Source: DASYQV01 sp036005125
GTDB lineage: Bacteria; Acidobacteriota; Vicinamibacteria; Vicinamibacterales; UBA2999
Direction: 5' to 3'
DNA length: 28,521 nt
NCBI GenBank assembly: GCA_036005125.1
Contig: DASYQV010000318.1
Location: forward strand, 1 to 28,521
Positions within the stretch are counted from its first letter, which is position 1; each line of letters opens with the position of its first letter. The position numbers were made by a program, and so were the translations under genes. Below are positions 17,038 through 23,227 of this stretch, piece after piece. The notes beneath the pieces were generated by a model, which was not told the origin of the DNA, did not search any database, and saw only the letters and a list, made by a program, of their open reading frames with translations.

Positions 17038-17345
17038 TGGCGGTCACCATTCGCGACGCTGTCGCGCTGCGCCGGGACGTCGCGTTCCGCACGATCGACG
17101 ACGAAGGGGTCGTGCTGGATCTCTCGACGGGTACCTATTTCGGCTTGAACGCGAGCGGCACGCGCATGTGGCAGCTGCTGGCCGAGCACGGCTCGCTGCG
17201 GGACGTGGTTGCCGCGCTGGGCCGCGAGTTCGACGCCCGGCCCGACACGCTCGAGCGGGACCTGCTTGCGTTCGTCGAGCATCTCGCGTCGCGCGATCTC
17301 GTGCGCATCGTTCGCGAAGAGCGGATTGGTCGTCGTCGCCCTTGA
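17034..17345 (+). CDS. PqqD-like lasso peptide recognition protein (B1/RRE)
   Basis: A 103-residue protein of the PqqD family, the RiPP recognition element fold. Seen: AFRTIDDEGVVLDLSTGTYFGLN (residues 17-39, the three-stranded beta part) followed by ASGTRMWQLLAEHGSLRDVV and LERDLLAFVEHLASRDLV, the winged-helix part. In lasso pathways B1 binds the YxxPxLxxxG leader and delivers it to B2 and C. Its ATG (17034; a second ATG at 17037 is possible) overlaps the previous stop, and its TGA overlaps the next ATG (TGATG), so stoichiometric co-translation with B2 is likely. The order B1-B2-C-A is consistent with a lasso cluster. Confidence 0.9.
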   Translation: MMAVTIRDAVALRRDVAFRTIDDEGVVLDLSTGTYFGLNASGTRMWQLLAEHGSLRDVVAALGREFDARPDTLERDLLAFVEHLASRDLVRIVREERIGRRRP

Positions 17346-17851
17346 TGCCGTCGTTTACACGTTGGCGGGGATTGTCGTGGGCCGAGCGCCGCGTCGTGCT
17401 GGAAGCGCTGCTGCTCCTGCCCTGGGCGAAGTTGGCGGTGCGCACCGTCCGTGTCGATCGGCTGGTGAGGGTCAGACCGGGGTCAGAACGGGGTCAGCCC
17501 AGGGTCAGACCGGGGTCAGACCGGGGTCAGAACGGGGTCAGACCGGGGTCAGAACGGGGTCAGACCCTGAGTACGGAACGACTCAAGGTTGGCAGAAATT
17601 GCGACGTGTCCGGCGCGCGGGTCGCGGAGCTCGTCTGTCGGGTCGCCGCGTACACACACGCCTTCACGTGCCTCGATGCCGCGGTCGCGGCGTCGTGGGC
17701 GATGCGTCGTCGCGGATGGACGCCGATCCTCTGTCTCGGAACCTCCATGCAGCCCGACCCCGACCGGTTCGCCGCGCACGCGTGGGTTGAACTGGACGGC
17801 CAGCCCGTCACGCCGGCCGGCGCGCACGTCCCCATCTGGCGCAGCAGATGA
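17345..17851 (+). CDS. Lasso peptide B2 protein (transglutaminase-like leader peptidase) with 33-residue repeat insert
   Basis: A 168-residue cysteine-protease-like protein that should remove the leader peptide in an ATP-dependent complex with B1 and C. The N-terminal segment (LSWAERRVVLEALLLLPWAKLA, split around residues 10-31) is the usual amphipathic start. The catalytic part has FTCLDAAVAASWAMRRRG with likely nucleophile C109, and FAAHAWVELDGQPV with H145 and a candidate Asp at 151. Between them, residues 42-74 are encoded by nine 11-bp DNA repeats and read as three copies of an 11-residue unit like VRPGSERGQ. Without this insert the length would be about 135 residues, near the family norm. 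The ATG at 17345 overlaps the previous TGA, and the end overlaps the cyclase start as ATGA. The insert may leave the enzyme active or not. Confidence 0.88.
   Translation: MPSFTRWRGLSWAERRVVLEALLLLPWAKLAVRTVRVDRLVRVRPGSERGQPRVRPGSDRGQNGVRPGSERGQTLSTERLKVGRNCDVSGARVAELVCRVAAYTHAFTCLDAAVAASWAMRRRGWTPILCLGTSMQPDPDRFAAHAWVELDGQPVTPAGAHVPIWRSR
17469..17567. repeat. Nine tandem 11-bp repeats (GGGTCAGACCG) inside the B2 gene
   Basis: Nine contiguous units of GGGTCAGAMCG occupy exactly 99 bp. Units 1, 4, 5 and 7 read GGGTCAGACCG, units 2, 6 and 8 GGGTCAGAACG, unit 3 GGGTCAGCCCA and the last GGGTCAGACCC. Because nine elevens are divisible by three, the reading frame is kept and no stop appears. The motif GGGGTCAGACCCC is a near-palindrome seen widely between genes in bacteria. 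Its presence inside a gene is unusual. Confidence 0.95.
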
Positions 17852-19713
17852 GCGGTTTTGCCGCGATCCTGCATACCGACGGCTCTCCGGTGCCGGCGGC
17901 CCTCATCGGCCACCTGACAGCCAGCATCGAGCATCGCGGTTCACACGGCGCGTCGGTGACCTGCGGACCGCTCGGTTTCGGCGCGCGGGTGCTGCTCACG
18001 ACCCCGGAGTCGCGAACGGAGCGTCAGCCGCTCGACGATGACGGTGACTGGCTCGTCTTCGACGGCCGGCTCGACGACCGCGCCGGGTTGGCCGAGGAGC
18101 TCGCGCACCAGGGCTGGCGGCCGACCGATTCCAGCGACGCCGCGTTCGTACTCGCCGCGTGCCGTTGCTGGGGCCGCCGCGCGCCCTCCCGGCTGATTGG
18201 CGAGTTCGCGCTCGTGTTCTGGAACGCTCGCGATCGCGAGCTGATGTGTTCGCGCGACGTGCTCGGCCTCCGGCCGCTGTATTACGCGAGCACTTCCACC
18301 TCGTTCGTTGCCGGGTCTGAACTGCAGCAGGTACTCCGCGCTCCGGGTGTAAGCGCCCAGCCGGACGAGATGATGGTGGGCGAGTTCCTGAGCGGCTACC
18401 CGCGAAGCCGCGAGGGCACACTCTTCCGTGCGGTGCGACGGCTTCCGGCAGGGCACACGCTGTCGGTCACCAGGGAAGGGCTGCGAATCGACCGGTACTG
18501 GCAGCCCGAGCAGCTCCCACCGATTCGCCATCGCGACGATCGCCAGTACGTCGAACACTTCGCAGACCTGTTCGAGCGCGCCGTATCGGCCTGCCTGCGC
18601 TCCGCGAGCCCTCCCGCTCTCCTGCTGAGCGGTGGGTTCGATTCGTCCTCCGTGGCGGCGGTCGCGGCGCGGTGTGCGCCGGGCCTGCTGAAAGCGTACA
18701 CCACGCGATTCCCGTCGCTCTCGTGCGACGAAGGTCGCTACGCGCGACTCGCGGTCGACGCGTGCGGCATCGACGCGCGCGAGATTCCGTACGTGCCCGC
18801 GACCGGCGCCCTGTTTGTCGCGGAAGCCATGCGGTATCGGGACATGCCTCAAGAGCCCGCCGGGGTAGCCATGGCGCTGGCGCGGCGTGCCGCTCGCGAG
18901 GATGGACGTGCCGTACAGCTCACCGGCTGCGGCGGGGACGAATGGTTCTTCGGCTCCTTGTACCATCTCCCGGACCTGTTGCGGCGTGGGGATGTCGGCG
19001 CGTTCTGGCGTCACCTCCACGGGTTGCGGCAGCTTCCCGACTACGGTTTCAGCGCCGCGCTCTCGCTCCGGATCGGGCTCTGGTTCCAACTGAGACCCTC
19101 CGTGCGACGCGCCGTGAAGCGGCTCCTCGGACGCGGGCCTCTGGCGCCCGACTACATTTGTCCGTCGTTCGCTCGTCGTACCGGCCTGGCCGATCGGCTT
19201 CACCGAACCGCGCTTGACGACTGCTGCGCCGACTTTGCGCGCGTGAGCCTCCTCGCCGACCTGCAGGATGGTACGTTTCCGTGGACTCTGGAGCTGAACG
19301 AGCGCAGCGCCGCGGGGCTCGGCGTCGAGCTGCGGCACCCGCTCTATGATCGTCGCATCGTCGAGTTCGGGCTCGGGCTGCCGGAGGATCAGCGGTGGAG
19401 AGGCCCGCGGACGAAGTGGATCGTACGCGAGGCGATGCGCGAGCTTCTGCCGCCGGCGCTCGGCGAGCGATACACCAAGGCCGAGTTCTCCGAGCCGTGG
19501 GTGCATGCGCTGGAGGCGCTTGGCGGTGCAGACCTTTTCGCGCGGTTGCGGGTCGCAGACGCCGGATGGGTGGACGCCAGCCGCGCGGTCGCGTTATATG
19601 AACGGATGCGCAGGGCCTTCGCGGCGGGCGATCTCGAGTACGCGCGCCTGACCACGCAACTCTGGTCCATTGCCGGCGTCGAGTTGTGGTATCAAGCCAC
19701 TTGCGATTTGTGA
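17848..19713 (+). CDS. Lasso cyclase (asparagine synthase-like C protein)
   Basis: A 621-residue protein of the asparagine synthetase B family. Its N-terminus MSGFAAILHTDG matches the class II glutaminase fold, but Cys2 is Ser, so no ammonia can be released from glutamine. This is expected for a lasso C protein, whose nucleophile is the peptide amine. The synthetase domain has the P-loop LLSGGFDSSSVAAVAA (about 258-273), TGCGGDEWFFG (about 360) and the C-terminal TRFP/ELRHPLYDRRIVEFGL (about 492) and RTKWIVREAMRELLP. It should adenylate the side chain of Asp9 and close the macrolactam with Ala1. The start is coupled to B2 by ATGA. The stop TGA lies at the edge of a heptad array that precedes the precursor gene. 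Confidence 0.88.
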   Translation: MSGFAAILHTDGSPVPAALIGHLTASIEHRGSHGASVTCGPLGFGARVLLTTPESRTERQPLDDDGDWLVFDGRLDDRAGLAEELAHQGWRPTDSSDAAFVLAACRCWGRRAPSRLIGEFALVFWNARDRELMCSRDVLGLRPLYYASTSTSFVAGSELQQVLRAPGVSAQPDEMMVGEFLSGYPRSREGTLFRAVRRLPAGHTLSVTREGLRIDRYWQPEQLPPIRHRDDRQYVEHFADLFERAVSACLRSASPPALLLSGGFDSSSVAAVAARCAPGLLKAYTTRFPSLSCDEGRYARLAVDACGIDAREIPYVPATGALFVAEAMRYRDMPQEPAGVAMALARRAAREDGRAVQLTGCGGDEWFFGSLYHLPDLLRRGDVGAFWRHLHGLRQLPDYGFSAALSLRIGLWFQLRPSVRRAVKRLLGRGPLAPDYICPSFARRTGLADRLHRTALDDCCADFARVSLLADLQDGTFPWTLELNERSAAGLGVELRHPLYDRRIVEFGLGLPEDQRWRGPRTKWIVREAMRELLPPALGERYTKAEFSEPWVHALEALGGADLFARLRVADAGWVDASRAVALYERMRRAFAAGDLEYARLTTQLWSIAGVELWYQATCDL

Positions 19714-19782
19714 TTCGTGATCATTCGTGATTTCTGATTTGTGATCATTTGTGATGTGAAATCACATTCGCAAATCACAAAT
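19705..19782. repeat. 7-bp spacer array and hairpin between cyclase and precursor genes
   Basis: Degenerate heptads of the GATTTGT/GATTCGT kind, two of them extended to ten bases (GATCATTCGT, GATCATTTGT), are followed by inverse-orientation AAATCAC units. ATTTGTGAT (19747-19755) can pair with ATCACAAAT (19774-19782). An alternative inner hairpin is TGTGAT/ATCACA (19750-19755 with 19761-19766). The array contains the cyclase stop codon and ends just before the precursor's ribosome-binding site. It might protect or set the level of the precursor message. Confidence 0.75.
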
Positions 19783-19785
19783 ACT

Positions 19786-19790
19786 GAGGG
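19786..19790 (+). promoter_or_regulatory. Ribosome-binding site of the lasso precursor gene
   Basis: GAGGG lies six bases before the ATG at 19797. It is one of the few clear Shine-Dalgarno sites in the operon, where most genes rely on overlapping starts. It supports the ATG at 19797 over the in-frame TTG at 19791. Confidence 0.65.
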
Positions 19791-19796
19791 TTGGTC

Positions 19797-19976
19797 ATGA
19801 AAGCCGTCAAACGTGCGAAACGGCCGGTCCGTTCACCCGAACGGACGCCGGGACCGCGTGGTCGCGCGCCTTATGTCCCGCCACGTCTGACGGAGTTCGG
19901 TTCGGTCGCGAAGCTGACCCAGGCGCAGATTGCCGGATCGCTCATGGACGGGCCGCTCCGGCGCAGTTGTTTGTAG
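19797..19976 (+). CDS. Lasso peptide precursor (A)
   Basis: A 59-residue peptide. The basic N-terminal part (residues 1-25, many Lys, Arg and Pro) is followed by the lasso leader motif YxxPxLxxxGxxxxxT as Y26, P29, L31, G35, T41. In known precursors the leader ends one residue after this Thr, so the cut would fall after Q42. That leaves the 17-residue core AQIAGSLMDGPLRRSCL. Its ninth residue is Asp (D51), so an Ala1-Asp9 nine-residue macrolactam with tail GPLRRSCL is predicted. Ala1-Asp9 rings are known, for example in paeninodin. Candidate plug residues are the Leu and the two Arg of the tail. One Cys near the C-terminus is unpaired. The gene lies after the cyclase rather than first, has its own ribosome-binding site and follows a hairpin. 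Confidence in the leader is high; the exact core is inferred. Confidence 0.88.
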   Translation: MKAVKRAKRPVRSPERTPGPRGRAPYVPPRLTEFGSVAKLTQAQIAGSLMDGPLRRSCL

Positions 19977-19983
19977 CCTCGTC

Positions 19984-20018
19984 GTTCTCGGTTCCGGGTT
20001 CTCGCTTCTCGGTTCGTG
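19984..20018. repeat. 7-bp spacer array (GTTCTCG)
   Basis: Five heptads: GTTCTCG, GTTCCGG, GTTCTCG, CTTCTCG, GTTCGTG, then more degenerate GTTC-rich sequence to about 20060. It begins 8 bases after the precursor stop. The sequence differs from the ATCACGA arrays but the period is the same. Confidence 0.7.
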
Positions 20019-20091
20019 TTCGCCTCTCACAGTTCGGTTCCAGCGTTCGGCGTCCCGGGGAACACAGAACGACGCGCCTTGCGTCTCGCCC

Positions 20092-21234
20092 ATGTCCGAA
20101 GTCCTCGACGAGCACAGCGCGTATCTCAGCGACACCGTTCGGATCCGCGCCTATGAACGTGCGATTCGAGCCGTTGTGCGCCGCGGTGACGTCGTCCTCG
20201 ACCTCGCGGCCGGGACGGGCATTCTCGGGCTGCTCGCGTGCCGTGCGGGCGCTTCGCGGGTCTATGCCGTCGACGTGGGCGGTATCCTCGGCGTCGCACG
20301 AGCACTGGCGCGCGCCAACGGTGTCGCCGACCGCATCACGCACGTCCGTGCGATGTCGACTGACGCGGTATTGCCCGAGCCGGTCGACGTCATTGTCTGC
20401 GATCAGATTGGCCGCTTCGGTTTCGAGGCAGGTCTCCTCGAGTACATCGCTGACGCCCGCAGCCGCTTGCTGCGGCGCGGCGGCCGCATCATTCCGGCTA
20501 CCGTGACGCTGATGATCGCGCCCGTGCGCTGGCCGGTGGGCTGGCGCGAGGTCGAGTTCTGGACGCCGCCGCGCTATGGGCTGGATCTGCGGCCGGGGCG
20601 CGAGATTGCGCTCAACACCGGGCGCGCCGCGGCCTTCTCGGCGGACTCGGTGCTCGCGCGACCAGCGGCGATCACCGTGCTGGATACACGTCGCGGTCGT
20701 CCGGAACCGACGAGCGGCAGCGTGTCGTTCCGCATCGCGCGGAGCGGCACCGTGCACGGCCTCGGCGCATGGTTCTCCGCCGAGCTGGCCCCCGGCGTTC
20801 GCATGACGAATTCGCCGCTGAGCCGGCGCCGGATCACTCGTCGGCAGACTTTCTTTCCGCTCGAACGACCGGCCGGGGTGCGGACCGGCGATCGGATTGA
20901 TGTCGAGATGCGTATTCTTCCAGCCGATCACGTCGTGTCATGGCACGTCGCCATCCGCCGTGCTGGTGAACGTGGCGCTCGCGCCACGAGCGCCCTATCG
21001 ACTTTCCGCGGGATGTTGTTCTCGCCCGAAAATCTCGATCGCACGCGTCCCACCTTTCGACCCGCGCTCACGCCGCGAGCGCATGCCCGCCGCACGGTCC
21101 TCGAGTTGTGCGATGGGCGGCGTCGCCTCGACGCGATCGAGCGGGCGGTCTGGCGAAAGCATCGTCCGCTTTTTCGCTCGCTTGAAGATGCGCAGCTGTT
21201 CGTCGCGGAGGTAGTCACCGCGTACGCGAGATGA
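20092..21234 (+). CDS. PRMT-like SAM-dependent methyltransferase with PqqD-like C-terminal tail
   Basis: A 380-residue class I methyltransferase. The pre-motif DEHSAYLSDTVRIRAYERAI (residues 6-25) followed by motif I VLDLAAGTG (35-43) and VYAVD (57-61) is the layout of protein arginine methyltransferases. In the position of the PRMT double-E loop it has CDQIGRFGFE, with D104 and E112, so one Glu is replaced by Asp. No THW loop is evident. The last about 50 residues (RTVLELCDGRRRLDAIERAV to the end) resemble the second half of PqqD, a winged helix that could bind a leader peptide. I chose ATG 20092. The open frame from 19930 would overlap the precursor gene and adds unlike sequence. As the last gene of the lasso operon it may methylate the peptide, on Arg or a carboxyl. 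A general PRMT-like role is the alternative. Confidence 0.78.
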   Translation: MSEVLDEHSAYLSDTVRIRAYERAIRAVVRRGDVVLDLAAGTGILGLLACRAGASRVYAVDVGGILGVARALARANGVADRITHVRAMSTDAVLPEPVDVIVCDQIGRFGFEAGLLEYIADARSRLLRRGGRIIPATVTLMIAPVRWPVGWREVEFWTPPRYGLDLRPGREIALNTGRAAAFSADSVLARPAAITVLDTRRGRPEPTSGSVSFRIARSGTVHGLGAWFSAELAPGVRMTNSPLSRRRITRRQTFFPLERPAGVRTGDRIDVEMRILPADHVVSWHVAIRRAGERGARATSALSTFRGMLFSPENLDRTRPTFRPALTPRAHARRTVLELCDGRRRLDAIERAVWRKHRPLFRSLEDAQLFVAEVVTAYAR

Positions 21235-21245
21235 CAGGTAGCTGT

Positions 21246-21273
21246 CAGCGGGAGGCCTGAAGGCCTCCCGCTG
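21246..21273 (+). terminator. Strong hairpin ending the lasso operon
   Basis: A perfect stem of twelve base pairs: CAGCGGGAGGCC (21246-21257), loop TGAA, and GGCCTCCCGCTG (21262-21273). It starts 11 bases after the methyltransferase stop. No T-run follows, so it may work as a Rho-assisted or pause-type terminator, or as a 3' stabiliser. Confidence 0.65.
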
Positions 21274-21288
21274 GTCTGGAAGGACGTG

Positions 21289-21627
21289 GTCATCGTGACT
21301 GCGCCGCCGTCATCGTGACTGCGCCGCCGTCATCGTGACTGCGCCGCGGCCACAGTGGCTGCGCCGCGGCCATAGTGGCTGCTGCCGCGGCCTTCGTGAG
21401 GACGCACGGGACTGTGCGGGCGCCGCCGCGGTTCTGGTGACGGCGCACGCGACAGCGTGGCATGATTTTGCGCTCGGGCCCGCTCCGCCGCCGTCATCGT
21501 GAGCCCGCCCGCGTTCATCGTGACCGCGCCGCCATCATAGTGAATGCGCCTGCCAAACAGTGGCACGATTTCGCGCCTGTGCGCGTGCCGCCGCGGCCGT
21601 CGTGACGTCCGCCGCCGTCATCGTGAG
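21289..21627. repeat. 20/21-bp array of small dyad sites
   Basis: About thirteen copies of an 11-bp core spaced mainly by 20 or 21 bp. Cores at 21289, 21309 and 21329 read GTCATCGTGAC; 21349 reads GCCACAGTGGC; 21369 reads GCCATAGTGGC. Later degenerate copies occur at 21390, 21431, 21493, 21514, 21534, 21552, 21596 and 21617. The linkers are GC-rich (TGCGCCGCC). Arms change together (GTCA/TGAC to GCCA/TGGC), which keeps the dyad. The stretch is non-coding in all frames as far as I can judge. It could be protein-binding sites or simply an expanding repeat. Confidence 0.75.
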
Positions 21628-22017
21628 GGCGTACGGCACTGTGGAGGCGCCGCTCGCGGCTTCATGTCTCGGCGTGCGACAGAGCGGCACGCATTCGCCG
21701 TTCCCGCCCCGCTGCGCGCGGACCGTTGCAGTTTCTTGGCATTGCGGGTCTAGACGGCGGACCCCTCCGACAATTCGGCTCACTCGTCATGGCCGGCCGC
21801 ATTGTGGCGCACCGTTGTCGGGCCCTTCGAGTTCATCGACGCCCACGACTGGCTCCCGAGCGCCGTAGGGACGCGCGAGCACATTCCGCCCGTCCTCCAT
21901 GCAGTCGAGTTGCCGATCCGTGGCAAGCGGTCAGATCACCGCGCCGCGGTCGAGGCACTAGGAATGCCGACGCGGGTCTTGACCTGCGGTGCCTCCAGAT
22001 CCTCGCGTCGTGGGCGC
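21628..22017. other. Non-coding stretch, no gene recognised
   Basis: No convincing gene is seen. A plus-strand frame from about 21802 reads GPFEFIDAHDWLPSAVGTRE and continues with GC-rich third positions to about 22010. After that it only runs antisense through the HepT gene. This could be a decayed gene fragment, but I cannot assign a family. Confidence 0.4.
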
Positions 22018-22446
22018 TCATTCCGCGCGTCGGGCGATGAAGTCATTCACCTTCTGCAGGTACTGCGGAATGTCACGCATCGCATCTTGCAGTGCATCGA
22101 ACACTTTCGAGGGATCGAGGTCGTTGTATTCGTGCACGATCCGATTCCGCAGTCCCGCGCATCGTGCGATGCGCGATGCGAATTCCCTGTCGAGCACATG
22201 AGTCTCTGCGAGCCGGGAGAAGGAGGTGTGATAGTCCGACGGCGGGGGATGGCCCGTTTCCGTGAGCAGGTGGTAGTTGATGTCAATCATCCGGCCGATG
22301 ATCCGCTCGAGGTATCGCTCGGCGAGGACCTCCTCGATGCGGCTTTCCAGATAGGCGCTTCGACTCTTGGCGGCAATCGGACCAAGAGCGTCCAGGTCGC
22401 GCATGATGAGCGAGATTTTGCGCGTGACGAGCTCTGGATCGATCAT
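22018..22446 (-). CDS. hepT: HepT-like HEPN ribonuclease toxin
   Basis: A 142-residue all-helical protein of the HepT/DUF86 type. The HEPN active-site motif RX4HXY is present as R100, H105 and Y107 in LRNRIVHEYND. Known HepT toxins are RNA-cutting HEPN proteins, and the Tyr of this motif is AMPylated by the partner MntA, which blocks the toxin. The length is near the family norm and nothing is missing. Its ATG overlaps the stop of the upstream nucleotidyltransferase as ATGA, so antitoxin and toxin are translated together, antitoxin first. The pair lies in a region with other nucleotidyltransferase genes and remnants. Confidence 0.9.
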   Translation of the reverse strand: MIDPELVTRKISLIMRDLDALGPIAAKSRSAYLESRIEEVLAERYLERIIGRMIDINYHLLTETGHPPPSDYHTSFSRLAETHVLDREFASRIARCAGLRNRIVHEYNDLDPSKVFDALQDAMRDIPQYLQKVNDFIARRAE

Positions 22447-22838
22447 CGTGCCGCCCGGCGAAGCCTGCTGGCGACGTAATCGCGTTCGAGCGCCAGATAC
22501 CGCCGGTGGTCCTGGTACCGTTTGAACGCGTACATCTTGAACTCGTAGAGCCTGCGGGCCGGGCCGTACAGGAGCGTGGCGGTCTCGACGATTTTCTTCA
22601 GCAACAACGGGTCAGCGGTGTTCAGGAGTGCGATGTCGACCTCGCGATCGGGTGTCAGCCTCTGGAGATCGCCGATCAGGTCCGCGTAGTCCGTCAAGCT
22701 GCGGGGCTCATGCTCGAGTAGCACGGCGAGATCGAGATCACTATCCGCCCGTGCGCGGCCGGAGACGGTGGAGCCGAACTGCAGGAGCAGCAAGATCCCA
22801 TGCCGCCGGGCGATATCGTCGAGCGCTCGTGGGTCCAT
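22443..22838 (-). CDS. mntA: MntA-like minimal nucleotidyltransferase antitoxin
   Basis: A 131-residue MNT-domain protein. The signature GSX10DXD is complete: G22, S23, then D34 and D36 in the FGSTVSGRARADSDLDLAVL segment. A third acidic strand follows in REVDIALLN. The family transfers AMP to the Tyr of HepT's RX4HXY motif. I start at the ATG at 22838; the longer open frame (to 22973) adds low-complexity sequence and has no family match. A TATAAT lies 7 bases upstream, which implies a leaderless or nearly leaderless message. HepT follows with an ATGA overlap. Confidence 0.9.
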   Translation of the reverse strand: MDPRALDDIARRHGILLLLQFGSTVSGRARADSDLDLAVLLEHEPRSLTDYADLIGDLQRLTPDREVDIALLNTADPLLLKKIVETATLLYGPARRLYEFKMYAFKRYQDHRRYLALERDYVASRLRRAAR

Positions 22839-22845
22839 GTGCGAA

Positions 22846-22851
22846 ATTATA
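22846..22851 (-). promoter_or_regulatory. -10 box of the mntA-hepT operon
   Basis: A perfect TATAAT on the minus strand ends 7 bases before the mntA ATG, so transcription would start at or next to the start codon. No good -35 hexamer is seen at 16-18 bp. Support is from the -10 box alone. Confidence 0.45.
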
Positions 22852-22996
22852 GCGTTGGCTTCACGCGGTAACGTAGGGCGGGTCTGCACGCTCGGCATCG
22901 GAGACGGTCGTGCTGAGTGGAACTTATTGCCAGAGCGGTCCGAGCTCGACGTCCGGAGAGCCGACTCTGGCATCGTCGTGGGAGCGCCCGGACTGG

Positions 22997-23227
22997 TCAG
23001 AATAGCCGTTCGAGGATGGCGTTGGGGACGCGTGAGCGCAGGTCAGGGCGAACCTCGAGAATCCGTGCGATATCGGCAAGGTCTTTTTGGCGCTTGCTCG
23101 GTGGACTTGACTCGTCCGCGACCGCCCACACTTTGCTTTGGAGCACGTCCTCAATTGCCGCGACGGGCAGGCGAACGCCGAGTACCGTTGCAACAACGAA
23201 TCGGCCCGCCGGTCGAGCGATAATGCC
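22997..23227 (-). pseudogene. C-terminal remnant of a nucleotidyltransferase-like (AbiEii-type) gene
   Basis: Read on the minus strand, codons from 23227 to the stop at 22997 give 76 residues with clear protein character: VLGVRLPVAAIEDVLQSKVW, then SKRQKDLADIARILEVRPDL and VPNAILERLF. This resembles the C-terminal half of the nucleotidyltransferase proteins often found in small defence modules, where SKRxKDxxDIxRL is a recurring phrase. A TGA lies in frame just before residue one (23228-23230) and no start codon is found, so the catalytic N-terminal half is lost. The next genes on the plus strand begin at this breakpoint, which suggests a rearrangement here. The family assignment is from memory of the motif. 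Confidence 0.6.

Noticed and set aside
17469..17567. CRISPR-like direct repeats
   Set aside because: The units are 11 bp and contiguous, with no unique spacers and no cas genes; they lie inside an open reading frame.
17941..19506. Long antisense open frame opposite the lasso cyclase
   Set aside because: It has no family motif and mirrors the cyclase codon pattern; high-GC genes commonly leave such shadow frames.
19938..19976. Alternative lasso core starting at the Gly of GSLMDGPLRRSCL
   Set aside because: The acid would then be at position 5, too close for a lasso ring, and the cut would no longer follow the conserved Thr by one residue.
19930..20091. N-terminal extension of the methyltransferase with an apparent hydrophobic segment
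   Set aside because: It overlaps the lasso precursor gene and the heptad array, its sequence is set by the repeats, and the family N-terminus begins at 20092.
21289..21391. CRISPR array from regular 20-bp repeats
   Set aside because: Both core and linker repeat together, there is no variable spacer, and the period is too short.
22839..22973. Longer N-terminus for the MntA protein
   Set aside because: The added 45 residues are low-complexity and unlike the family, and a TATAAT lies within this stretch.
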